Source: Sphingomonas sp. (lineage in GTDB: Bacteria > Pseudomonadota > Alphaproteobacteria > Sphingomonadales > Sphingomonadaceae). Taken from it: a DNA stretch of 64,000 nt. Positions 42,665-50,120 of this stretch are shown here, in pieces; position 1 is the first letter of the stretch; each line of letters begins with the position of its first letter. The DNA is taken from positions 120,859 through 184,858 of the forward strand of contig NZ_JAIEPC010000009.1 of the NCBI RefSeq assembly GCF_019749955.1, given 5' to 3'. Below the pieces are notes generated by a model. It saw only the letters and a list, made by a program, of their open reading frames with translations. It was not told the origin of the DNA and searched no databases. A program made the translations under genes and the position numbers.

Positions 42665-43525
42665 ATGACGCGGTGGCGGTGGGTCTTGATCGGGCTCGCC
42701 GCCCTCCCCGCCAGTTGCGACCGACCGCGCCCGATTGAGGCGCGGCCGGCGCTGTACCGGCTGCAAGACGCCGATACGGTGATCTGGCTGCTGGGCACGG
42801 TGCACGTCCTGCCCGAGCGGGTGCAGTGGGAGACTCCGGCGATTGTCGAGGCCGAACGCGCTGCCGATACGCTGGTGACCGAATTGCCCGCGATTGACCC
42901 GCATGTCGCGAGCGAGACTTTTGCGCGGATCGGCAAGGGCGCGGGATTGCCGCCGATTATCGAGCGCGTGCCGCCCGCGCTCCGCCCGAAGCTTGAGGCG
43001 CTCGCGGCGCGCGTGCAGCTATCGCTCGATGATTTGAGCGGCATGAAAAGCTGGGCCGCCGCGCTGACATTGAGCGCCGCCACCGCTGGGGCTGACAGCG
43101 ATGCGACGGCGATGAACGGCGTCGATGCGGTGATCGGCCAGCGGCTGGCGGGCAAAACACGCATCGGGCTTGAGACGCTATCCGGCCAGCTCGGGCTGTT
43201 CGACGCGCTGACCGAGGATGATCAGCGGCGGCTGCTCGCGGATGCGGTTGCGGGTGACGGCAACTACCGGGCCACACTCGACGCCTGGGCGAAGGGCGAT
43301 GAAGCGCGCATCGCGGCGCTCGTCGCGCACCCCTTCGCCGATGCGCCGGTGATCGAAGCGGTGTTGCTCACCCGCCGCAACGCGCGCTGGGCAGCGTGGA
43401 TCGGCGCGCGGATGGCAGCACCCGGCCGCGTGCTGGTCGCGGTCGGCGCGGGGCATCTCGCCGGGCCGAAATCAGTGATCGCGCGGCTGCGCGCGGCCGG
43501 GTGGAAGGTCCGCCGCGTGCAATGA
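42665..43525 (+). CDS. TraB/GumN-family protein, second copy
   Basis: A 286-residue paralogue of the preceding gene with WLLGTVHVLPERVQWETPAI, TLVTELPAIDP, IGLETLSGQLGLFDALTED and VLVAVGAGHLAGPKSVIARL. The N-terminus (VLIGLAALPASC) looks like a lipoprotein signal, with C19 as the candidate lipidated cysteine, although the residue at -3 is proline rather than leucine. It starts two bases after the upstream stop, so the pair is co-translated. Identity to the first copy is low outside the motifs, suggesting an old duplication. Confidence 0.87.
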   Translation: MTRWRWVLIGLAALPASCDRPRPIEARPALYRLQDADTVIWLLGTVHVLPERVQWETPAIVEAERAADTLVTELPAIDPHVASETFARIGKGAGLPPIIERVPPALRPKLEALAARVQLSLDDLSGMKSWAAALTLSAATAGADSDATAMNGVDAVIGQRLAGKTRIGLETLSGQLGLFDALTEDDQRRLLADAVAGDGNYRATLDAWAKGDEARIAALVAHPFADAPVIEAVLLTRRNARWAAWIGARMAAPGRVLVAVGAGHLAGPKSVIARLRAAGWKVRRVQ

Positions 43526-43527
43526 TG

Positions 43528-44901
43528 TCAGAAATAGGCGATCAGGCTGACCGCGGCGAACCGGGTATCGCCGTTGCGTGGGGCGTTGGGCGCCTGGCGC
43601 AGAAACGGTCCTTTGCGCAGATAGGTGAAGTCCACCTCGCCGCGCAAAACTTTGGGAATCAGCCAATAGCGCGCGCGAATGTCAAATTGGTCGCCGGCAT
43701 AATTGCCCGACCGCCCCAGCGGATCGCGCACCCCGGTGGTGGCAAAGACATCGGTGATTTCGGGCACGAACAACGCGCGCGCTTCGAACATGCCGTCCCA
43801 GCGTTTGGTCGGCGTCACTTCAAGCCGGACACCCGGTGACGAGATATTGGTGCGGTTGATTTCGTTATAGATGCCGCTCGGCGAAAAATCGGCCCGCCGC
43901 CCGCCGAACAAGGTATCGAAGCGGCCAAAACTGCCGGTTGATCGCGTGCCGCTGGCATAATCATATTCGATCGACAGGCGCGGCGCCCACCGCCCCTTGA
44001 AACTGTGGCCGATGCGCAAGTGATAGAATGTTGCTGCCACCGGACGCGTTGGCGCATTGGCGGCAAGGCTTGACGAGATCCGGCCATATTGGAAAGCGCC
44101 TTCGGCTTCCCAGTCGAGCTTGCCCGGCGCAGGATCGCGATAGAAGCGCAGGTCAATCGTGTGGAGATTGCGGTCAAGGGTTTGAAGCGTGCGGCTGTCG
44201 TGCTCGGCGAGCCGGAAGTAACCGACATCGATCTTGCCGCCCGCGACCAGCTTGGGCGTCACCACATAGGCGCCCCACAACACCAGGTCGATGCTTTCGC
44301 GGTCGAGTTCGACCCGATTGGCGGCAAGCCCGGCCCGGTCGCTGGGCAACCGGGTCTGCGGGAGGACCCAAAACGCCGTCGCGGTCGCCCCCGACCTGGC
44401 CTTATAATCGAACCGCAGGCCGGTATAGCCATTGGCGGTGTTGCGGAATTCCTCCGACGTCACCAGTCGAGACGACCCGAGCGATATGATCATCCGTCCG
44501 GCCTGCAGCGAGGTTGTGCTTCCCTTGCCCAGCACGCCGCCCAGATCGGCGGCGATATAGGCCTGCACTGGTTCGACCGCGTTGACTTCGCTCGTGGAAA
44601 TCGGTGTGCGCGGCCCCGAATCATAAACGCGGGCATCGCGAATTTCGCCACCAATGCGGATCGGGTTGAAATCATATTCGACGAACAGCGTGGTCCGCAG
44701 GCTGACCAGTTCCGACGCATTGTCAAAGCCGGGCCGCGCCTGACCGTCGAGCGCTTCAAAACGGACGCGCGTACTGCCGGCGATCTTCAGATTTTCCGGT
44801 GATCCAAGCACCTTGTAAAGCGTCGGCGGGTCCTCGGCGACGGCGGGCGCTGCCACGCCGACCGCCAGCGTCAGCGCCGCGATCCGCAAGCTTCGCCGCA
44901 T
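43528..44901 (-). CDS. Outer-membrane beta-barrel porin, alginate-export-like
   Basis: A 457-residue protein with a signal peptide (LRIAALTLAVGVAAPAVA) and alternating beta-strand pattern throughout, ending in aromatic VSLIAYF as outer-membrane barrels do. It resembles the alginate-export (AlgE-like) porin domain, with the strand GSTRVRFEALDGQARPGFDN near the N-terminus. The transported compound is unknown. It lies two bases after the alpha-carbonic anhydrase gene on the same strand, so the two are co-expressed. Confidence 0.75.
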   Translation of the reverse strand: MRRSLRIAALTLAVGVAAPAVAEDPPTLYKVLGSPENLKIAGSTRVRFEALDGQARPGFDNASELVSLRTTLFVEYDFNPIRIGGEIRDARVYDSGPRTPISTSEVNAVEPVQAYIAADLGGVLGKGSTTSLQAGRMIISLGSSRLVTSEEFRNTANGYTGLRFDYKARSGATATAFWVLPQTRLPSDRAGLAANRVELDRESIDLVLWGAYVVTPKLVAGGKIDVGYFRLAEHDSRTLQTLDRNLHTIDLRFYRDPAPGKLDWEAEGAFQYGRISSSLAANAPTRPVAATFYHLRIGHSFKGRWAPRLSIEYDYASGTRSTGSFGRFDTLFGGRRADFSPSGIYNEINRTNISSPGVRLEVTPTKRWDGMFEARALFVPEITDVFATTGVRDPLGRSGNYAGDQFDIRARYWLIPKVLRGEVDFTYLRKGPFLRQAPNAPRNGDTRFAAVSLIAYF

Positions 44902-44903
44902 GT

Positions 44904-45737
44904 TTATCGGCTCGCGAGCAGGAACCGCCGGTCGAGCGGCTGGATCGGGCGGGCGTTGAACGGAAAATATGCCGCGAACTTTTCGATCTGCGCGGTCGAC
45001 GCGGTGATCGGCGTGCGCAACACCACCCAGTCGACCGCTTCGGCGCAGGGCGGCGTCGTCAGCGATCCTTCGTAACGATCAAAACCGCGCGCGACGGGCA
45101 GCAGGGCACGCGGGTCGATCATCGGGCCGGTTGCCGTCGCGCCACGTTCGGCGGGAATCGCGGCAATCATCTTTTGCAGCGTCGGATTGCCCGCCCCGTT
45201 CGCGACCAGCACCCCCACCACGCCAAAGCTGCCATCGGCGAGCTTATGGACGAAATGGATTTCGAGCGGAAAGCGCCGCCCGTTCAGCAAATGCTCGCTC
45301 GGGTGGTGGATGTGGAATTGCGCGAGCGCATAGGTTTTGCCGCCGACGGCAAAGCTGCTGCCGGGGGGTGCATCATATTGCACCGTATGGCCGTTATTGG
45401 TCGCCTTGATGGCCAGCGGTTTCCACGCAATTGCCAGCACCCCCAGATCAGCGGCAATCGCATCCTTCAGATCGATGGGACTTTCCTGCTGGCCGCCGTT
45501 GCAGATCGCATAATCCTTGCTGAGCGCCGACCAATGCTCCGGGCCGGTCGGACCGGTATAGCCCCATTCGATATGTGCCGTCGGGCTGCCCACGCCCACC
45601 GTGACTGCCTTGGCCTCCGGGGTCTCCGGATGGACCTCGGGAAGCGCCTGGGCCGCAACCCGGGCGCCGATGGCGACCAATGCGGCGATCGCGATGCCTG
45701 TCAGGATTTTGCCGGTCGATGTGCTGGCGGACTGCAT
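44904..45737 (-). CDS. Alpha-class carbonic anhydrase, periplasmic
   Basis: Zinc enzyme that hydrates CO2 to bicarbonate. The 277-residue protein has a signal-anchor region (ILTGIAIAALVAIGARVAAQ), substrate-site blocks GGQQESPIDL and the zinc histidines in YALAQFHIHHPSEH and LEIHFVHKLADGS. The late SLTTPPCAEAVDWVVL, with the threonine of the hydrophobic pocket, is intact. The start at 45737 directly precedes the export signal. It leads a two-gene unit with an outer-membrane porin, which suggests a role in bicarbonate or CO2 handling at the cell envelope. Confidence 0.93.
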   Translation of the reverse strand: MQSASTSTGKILTGIAIAALVAIGARVAAQALPEVHPETPEAKAVTVGVGSPTAHIEWGYTGPTGPEHWSALSKDYAICNGGQQESPIDLKDAIAADLGVLAIAWKPLAIKATNNGHTVQYDAPPGSSFAVGGKTYALAQFHIHHPSEHLLNGRRFPLEIHFVHKLADGSFGVVGVLVANGAGNPTLQKMIAAIPAERGATATGPMIDPRALLPVARGFDRYEGSLTTPPCAEAVDWVVLRTPITASTAQIEKFAAYFPFNARPIQPLDRRFLLASR

Positions 45738-45997
45738 GATCTGACTCGCTCCCTTGCGCCCCGATGGCCTTTGGTCGCGCGAACGATACGGCATAGGCAC
45801 TTGGCGAAGGGCGTAAAAAATGCCGCCCCGGAACCGATGATCGCAAGATTCGCAAAAAATCGTCGATGTTTCGCAAACCAAGTGCCCGCTTGCTCCTGCG
45901 GCCCTGTTCGGCTATGGGCACCCGCTTCCGGCCAGGGTCATCCCTGGAGGCTTGGCCGGGGAACACACCGTTACACCAGAATATTTCGGAGATTGGC

Positions 45998-46609
45998 ATG
46001 AGCGAAGCACTGACGCTCGCGGCCGAGACTCGCGAACAGGTTGGCAAGGGAGCCTCCCGTTTGCTGCGTCGCGAAGGCCGCGTACCCGCCGTTATTTACG
46101 GCAACAAGCAAGACCCCGCCGCGATCCACGTTGAGGAAAAGGCGCTGTACCGCCTCCTCATGACCGGCCATTTCATGAATTCGGTCGTGATGATCGAGGT
46201 TGACGGCCAGACCGTGCGCACGCTGCCCAAGGACGTGGCCTTCGATCCCGTCAGCGATCGTCCGGTCCATGTCGATTTCCTGCGCATCTCCGAACATGCG
46301 ACCGTCACCGTTCAGGTGCCGGTGCGCTTCACCGATGAAGCCGCATCGCCGGGCATCAAGCGCGGCGGCGTGCTCAACGTCGTGCGCCACGAGCTCGAAC
46401 TGATCGTCGATGCCGCCGAAATCCCCGACGATGTCGAGGTTTCACTGAAGGGCTTTGACGTGGGCGATTCGATCCACATCTCGAGCGTGACGCTGCCCAA
46501 GGGCGCGTCGAGCGCGATCGACGACCGCGACTTCACGATCGCAACGATCGTCGCCCCGTCGGCGCTCAAGTCGAGCGAAGGCGGCGAAGCCGACGACGCT
46601 GCGGCGTAA
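45998..46609 (+). CDS. rplY: 50S ribosomal protein L25/general stress protein Ctc
   Basis: A 203-residue ribosomal protein that binds 5S rRNA. It has the N-terminal L25 domain ([20 protein letters not shown]) and the C-terminal TL5/Ctc domain ([33 protein letters not shown]). The long Ctc form is normal in alphaproteobacteria. The ATG at 45998 has CGGAG about six bases upstream. It is followed by pth across a family C repeat, the usual rplY-pth order. Confidence 0.95.
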   Translation: MSEALTLAAETREQVGKGASRLLRREGRVPAVIYGNKQDPAAIHVEEKALYRLLMTGHFMNSVVMIEVDGQTVRTLPKDVAFDPVSDRPVHVDFLRISEHATVTVQVPVRFTDEAASPGIKRGGVLNVVRHELELIVDAAEIPDDVEVSLKGFDVGDSIHISSVTLPKGASSAIDDRDFTIATIVAPSALKSSEGGEADDAAA

Positions 46610-46621
46610 TAGTTGAGGGCC

Positions 46622-46722
46622 AAGCCCCTCCCCTTCAGGGGAGGGGTTGGGGGTGGGGCCGCGCCGCAAGCGATGCTGCCTAAGGACAGGCCCCACCCCG
46701 GCCCTCCCCTGAAGGGGAGGGA
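46622..46722. repeat. Family C repeat that supplies the pth ribosome-binding site
   Basis: Arms AAGCCCCTCCCCTTCAGGGG and CCCTCCCCTGAAGGGGAGGG are inverted, enclosing G-rich and C-rich tracts. The distal arm, GAAGGGGAGGGAG, lies eight to nine bases before the pth ATG (46731) and is the only Shine-Dalgarno-like sequence there. In the folded RNA it would be base-paired, so folding could lower pth translation. Confidence 0.82.
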
Positions 46723-46730
46723 GAAAATTG

Positions 46731-47300
46731 ATGCAACTCTGGGCAGGGCTCGGCAATCCGGGTGCGCACTATGCGCTCCACCGCCACAATGTTGGCTTCA
46801 TGGCGATCGACGCCCTTGCCGCGCTCCATGATTTCGAGGCGCCGAAGAAACGCTTCCTCGGCTGGGCGATCGAGGCACGGCTGGGCAGCGAGAAGCTGCT
46901 ACTTCTGAAACCCGCCACCTTCATGAACGACAGCGGCCAGTCGATCGGCGAGGCGATGCGCTTCTACAAGCTCGCACCCGAGGACGTGACCGTCTTCTAC
47001 GACGAGCTCGATCTGGCCCCGTTCAAGGTCAAGGTGAAGCGCGGCGGCGGTGCTGCCGGGCATAATGGCGTGCGCTCGACCGTGGCGCATATCGGCGAGG
47101 ATTTCCGCCGCGTCCGGCTCGGCATTGGCCATCCGGGCCACAAGGACAAGGTGACCGGCCATGTGCTCGGCAATTTCGCCAAGGCCGAGATGGACCCGCT
47201 GTCCGACATGCTCGGCGCGGTCGCCGCTGAAGCGCGGTGGCTGGCCGAGGGCGATGACGTCCGCTTCATGAACGACGTGGCGCTGAGGCTGCAACCATGA
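46731..47300 (+). CDS. pth: Peptidyl-tRNA hydrolase
   Basis: Releases tRNA from prematurely dissociated peptidyl-tRNA. It has 189 residues with active-site blocks WAGLGNPGAHYALHRHNVGF (catalytic histidine at about 20), LLKPATFMNDSGQS, VFYDELDLAPFKVKVKRGGG and AAGHNGVRS. The start at ATG 46731 matches the family; a TTG codon directly before it is also in frame. The ribosome-binding site is the arm of a dispersed repeat. It overlaps the next gene by four bases. Confidence 0.96.
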   Translation: MQLWAGLGNPGAHYALHRHNVGFMAIDALAALHDFEAPKKRFLGWAIEARLGSEKLLLLKPATFMNDSGQSIGEAMRFYKLAPEDVTVFYDELDLAPFKVKVKRGGGAAGHNGVRSTVAHIGEDFRRVRLGIGHPGHKDKVTGHVLGNFAKAEMDPLSDMLGAVAAEARWLAEGDDVRFMNDVALRLQP

Positions 47301-47902
47301 CCATCCGCTCGCTGTTCGCCACCCGGTTATACCAGGGCGCGCTGGACGACGCAGCGTTGATCGCCGAGCTCGACCAGTCGTGCCGCATGCTGGCCGAGGA
47401 AGATCGCGCGGGCCGCGCGTGGAGCAAGGCGCAAGGCTATCGCGGCTATACCTCCTATGCGTCGCTGAACGATCTGCCGCAGCGCGATCCGGCCATCGGC
47501 GATCTGGTCAAACTGCTCAACCGTCATGTCGCCGCCTTTGCCGAGGCTTGCGCGTTCGATCTGGCAGGGCGCAAGCTCAAGCTCGACAGCCTGTGGGTCA
47601 ATGTCATGAAGCCGGGGGCGACGCACAGCGGGCATATCCACCCGCATAGCGTGGTGTCGGGGACGGTCTATATCGCGGTGCCGCCGGGCGCAGGCGCGAT
47701 CCGCTTCGAGGACCCCCGGTTAGGCCTGATGATGGCAGCGCCGTCACGCCGCGACGACGCGGCCGAGGAATTGCGCCGCTTCATCTACGTCGACCCCGCG
47801 CCGGGGACGCTGCTGCTATGGGAAAGCTGGCTGCGGCATGAAGTGATGCCGCATGCGGGGAAGGACGAGCGGATGAGCGTGAGTTTTAATTATCGGTGGT
47901 AA
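47297..47902 (+). CDS. TIGR02466-family putative 2OG-Fe(II) oxygenase
   Basis: A 201-residue cytosolic protein. The LDSLWVNVMKPGATHSGHIH, PHSVVSGTVYIAVPPGAGAI and the ending LLWESWLRHEVMPHA are the blocks of the TIGR02466 group, a cupin-like oxygenase family with H-x-H/D and late histidine metal ligands. The substrate is unknown. It is coupled to pth by an ATGA overlap, which hints at a tRNA or translation link, though this may be coincidental. Confidence 0.8.
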   Translation: MTIRSLFATRLYQGALDDAALIAELDQSCRMLAEEDRAGRAWSKAQGYRGYTSYASLNDLPQRDPAIGDLVKLLNRHVAAFAEACAFDLAGRKLKLDSLWVNVMKPGATHSGHIHPHSVVSGTVYIAVPPGAGAIRFEDPRLGLMMAAPSRRDDAAEELRRFIYVDPAPGTLLLWESWLRHEVMPHAGKDERMSVSFNYRW

Positions 47903-47948
47903 CGACTTGCGCTCCAGTTACGGTCGTTGGTTGAGTACGGAACGACTC

Positions 47949-48299
47949 TCAAAGTTCACCGTCGCCCCGTGCTTGACACGGGGCTGGGCTTTTCTCGTCG
48001 ACGCCACCCGTGAACCATTGGTCCCATAGGTCGAGCCACGCCGGATTGTCCGCCTCGATCAGCGCGAACTTCCATTCACGCCGCCATTTTTTGAGCAGTT
48101 TTTCGCGAACGATCGCAGCCCCGATGTCGGCGTGGTACTCGACATAGACGACCCGCGTCTTGCCGAAGTCGCGCACATGCGCCGACCCGGTTCCTTCGCG
48201 ATGCTGATAGACGCGCCTGATGATGTCGGCTGACACGCCGACGTACATGCCCCCGCGATAGCGGTCCGCGGTACTGTAGACCCAACCGCCCTTCGCCAT
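47949..48299 (-). CDS. GIY-YIG nuclease-domain protein
   Basis: A 116-residue single-domain nuclease. The GIY-YIG pair is V7-Y8 in GGWVYSTADRY and Y19-V20-G21 in GGMYVGVSAD. The catalytic arginine is R28 or R29 in IIRRVYQHREG, and the metal-binding glutamate is E66 in VREKLLKKWRREWK. The rest of the fold (NPAWLDLWDQW) matches small URI/SLX1-like proteins. The last 12-15 residues (about EKSPAPCQARGDGEL) are encoded by one arm of an inverted repeat that brackets the gene. It probably cuts structured DNA; the tight link to palindromes is the key observation. Confidence 0.88.
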   Translation of the reverse strand: MAKGGWVYSTADRYRGGMYVGVSADIIRRVYQHREGTGSAHVRDFGKTRVVYVEYHADIGAAIVREKLLKKWRREWKFALIEADNPAWLDLWDQWFTGGVDEKSPAPCQARGDGEL

Positions 48300-48363
48300 G
48301 TCGTGTTATCGCAAGCGGCGGCGCAAAAGAAAAGCCAAGCCCCGTGTCAAGCACGGGGCGACG
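47960..48363. mobile_element. Candidate mobile unit: GIY-YIG gene between ~35-bp inverted repeats
   Basis: Left arm 47960-47995 and right arm 48328-48363 are reverse complements with one mismatch over about 36 bases. Each arm itself folds as a hairpin (CCCCGTG-CTTGA-CACGGGG). The 404-base unit contains one gene, the GIY-YIG nuclease, whose stop codon lies just outside the left arm. No target-site duplication is visible. The hairpin core recurs in glyS (37228-37256) without a nuclease. The boundary and mobility are inferred from symmetry; no transposase is involved. Confidence 0.6.
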
Positions 48364-48456
48364 AACCAAAAGGAAAGGAATGAGTCAGGCACATATGCGG
48401 ATTGAGGCTGCCCGACCGCTGCCCACCAATCTCGGTCGGGGCGGATCACAGCGGCC

Positions 48457-48858
48457 CTACCCCAAACACCCGCGATGTTCGTCCTTCACGGTCGAGCTGT
48501 CCTGATATTCCTTCACGAACGCGGCATAACCCGCATCCCGCGCCGGTTGCGGCTTTGCGTCATAGGTCACCACCGTCATCGCGGCGCTGTCGTCGTAGCT
48601 GAGCGCCCCGCCCGCGCCGCGCTTGGTGACGCGCACCAGCGTGACCTTGGTGCCGTTGCCGTTCTTGGCATACCAGGCCTGGTGATCGGCAACGGCCTTC
48701 TTGAACAGCGCGAGCTGGCCGGGCTTGATGATGCTCAGCCGGATCGTGACGGGCTTGCCGGTGCATTGGAGCGTGCCGAGCGGGCCGCCGGGCGCGCTCT
48801 GCGCCACCGCGCCGGTTGCTGCGAGCGCCAGCAGGACGGCGCTTATCTGCTTGATCAT
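48457..48858 (-). CDS. Exported protein of unknown function
   Basis: A 133-residue protein with a signal peptide (MIKQISAVLLALAATGAVAQ). The mature part begins SAPGGPLGTLQCTGKP and includes SIIKPGQLALFKKAVADHQA followed by WYAKNGNGTKVTLVRV, a pattern like dimeric alpha/beta-barrel (NIPSNAP-like) proteins; I cannot confirm that. Two cysteines (LQCTG and HRGCLG) could form a disulfide. It is divergent from ychF. The stretch from 48364 to 48456, downstream of its stop, holds no recognisable feature. Confidence 0.6.
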   Translation of the reverse strand: MIKQISAVLLALAATGAVAQSAPGGPLGTLQCTGKPVTIRLSIIKPGQLALFKKAVADHQAWYAKNGNGTKVTLVRVTKRGAGGALSYDDSAAMTVVTYDAKPQPARDAGYAAFVKEYQDSSTVKDEHRGCLG

Positions 48859-48994
48859 GATCGACTCCCTCCACTCTTTGGCGTCAATGTTTGCGCGGGC
48901 AGCGCGACATTGCAAGCATTCTGGGCACGGCCCACTCTGGCCAATTGGCGGCCGACTGACTAAGGCGCGCCATTGCTTTTGATCGGGACGGAAA

Positions 48995-50095
48995 ATGGGA
49001 TTTCGCTGTGGTATCGTCGGGCTGCCTAACGTGGGCAAGTCCACCCTGTTCAACGCGCTGACCGAAACGGCGGCGGCGCAGGCGGCGAATTACCCTTTCT
49101 GCACGATCGAGCCCAATGTCGGCAATGTCGCCGTCCCCGATCCCCGGCTCGACAGCCTTGCGGCGATTGCCGGGTCGGCCAAGATCATCGAGACGCAATT
49201 GGGCTTCGTCGACATCGCGGGCCTGGTGCGCGGCGCGTCGAAGGGTGAGGGCCTTGGCAACCAGTTCCTCGGCAATATCCGTGAGGTCGACGCGATCGTC
49301 CACGTGCTGCGCTGCTTTGAGAACGGCGACGTGACGCATGTCGAGGGCAAGGTCGATCCGATCGCCGACGCCGAAACCGTCGAGACCGAGCTGATGCTGT
49401 CGGACCTCGAAAGCCTTGAGAAGCGCGTTCCCAATCTCGCCAAGAAGGCAGCGCAGGGCGACAAGGAAGCCAAGATCGGCGTGTCGGTGCTGGGGCAAGC
49501 GCTCGAACTGCTGCGCGAAGGCAAGCCCGCCCGGCTCACCAAGCCCAAGGACGAGGAAGAAGCCCGCGTGTTCGCGCAGGCGCAGTTGCTCACGTCAAAG
49601 CCGGTGCTCTACGTCTGCAATGTCGACGAAGGCGATGCCGCGAACGGCAATGCGCTGTCGGCGCGGGTGTTTGAGAAAGCCAAGGCCGAGGGCGCCGAAG
49701 CGGTGGTCGTGTCAGCGGCGATCGAGGCCGAAATTGCGACGATGCCGCCCGAGGATCGCGGCGAATTCCTCGCCGAGCTCGGCCTCACCGAAACCGGCCT
49801 CGCCCGCGTGATCACGGCGGGGTATAAATTGCTCCACTTGCTGACCTTCTTCACCGTCGGCCCCAAGGAAGCCCGCGCCTGGACTGTCGAAGCGGGCGCC
49901 AAGGCCCCGCAAGCGGCCGGCGCGATCCACACCGATTTCGAAAAAGGCTTCATCCGCGCCGAGACGATCGCCTTTGCCGATTATGTCGCGTGCAAGGGCG
50001 AAGCCGGCGCGCGCGACGCGGGCAAGCTGCGGTCCGAGGGCAAGGAGTATCTCGTCCACGACGGCGACGTTATGCTGTTCCGCTTCAACGTCTGA
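48995..50095 (+). CDS. ychF: Redox-regulated ribosome-associated ATPase YchF
   Basis: An OBG-family P-loop protein that prefers ATP and associates with ribosomes; in bacteria it dampens oxidative stress responses. The 366-residue protein has G1 GLPNVGKSTLFNALTE, the switch/G3 region GFVDIAGLVRGASKGEGLGN, a coiled-coil insertion and the atypical G4 region VLYVCNVDEGD that accounts for ATP preference. The C-terminal TGS domain LHLLTFFTVGPKEARAWTV is complete. The ATG at 48995 is the family start. Confidence 0.97.
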   Translation: MGFRCGIVGLPNVGKSTLFNALTETAAAQAANYPFCTIEPNVGNVAVPDPRLDSLAAIAGSAKIIETQLGFVDIAGLVRGASKGEGLGNQFLGNIREVDAIVHVLRCFENGDVTHVEGKVDPIADAETVETELMLSDLESLEKRVPNLAKKAAQGDKEAKIGVSVLGQALELLREGKPARLTKPKDEEEARVFAQAQLLTSKPVLYVCNVDEGDAANGNALSARVFEKAKAEGAEAVVVSAAIEAEIATMPPEDRGEFLAELGLTETGLARVITAGYKLLHLLTFFTVGPKEARAWTVEAGAKAPQAAGAIHTDFEKGFIRAETIAFADYVACKGEAGARDAGKLRSEGKEYLVHDGDVMLFRFNV

Positions 50096-50120
50096 TCACG
50101 ACGCCGCCCGGGATCATGCG

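Noticed and set aside
45738..45997. A further short gene between carbonic anhydrase and rplY
   Set aside because: An open frame leads into rplY, but the upstream part has no ribosome-binding site and rplY starts naturally at 45998; the gap is most likely promoters.
14767..46722. CRISPR-like array from the recurrent G/C-rich repeats
   Set aside because: The copies are far apart, palindromic and without regular spacers; no cas genes are present.
47960..48363. A classical insertion sequence or homing intron
   Set aside because: No transposase, no intron core structure and no interrupted host gene are visible; the unit is described instead as a nuclease-palindrome candidate.
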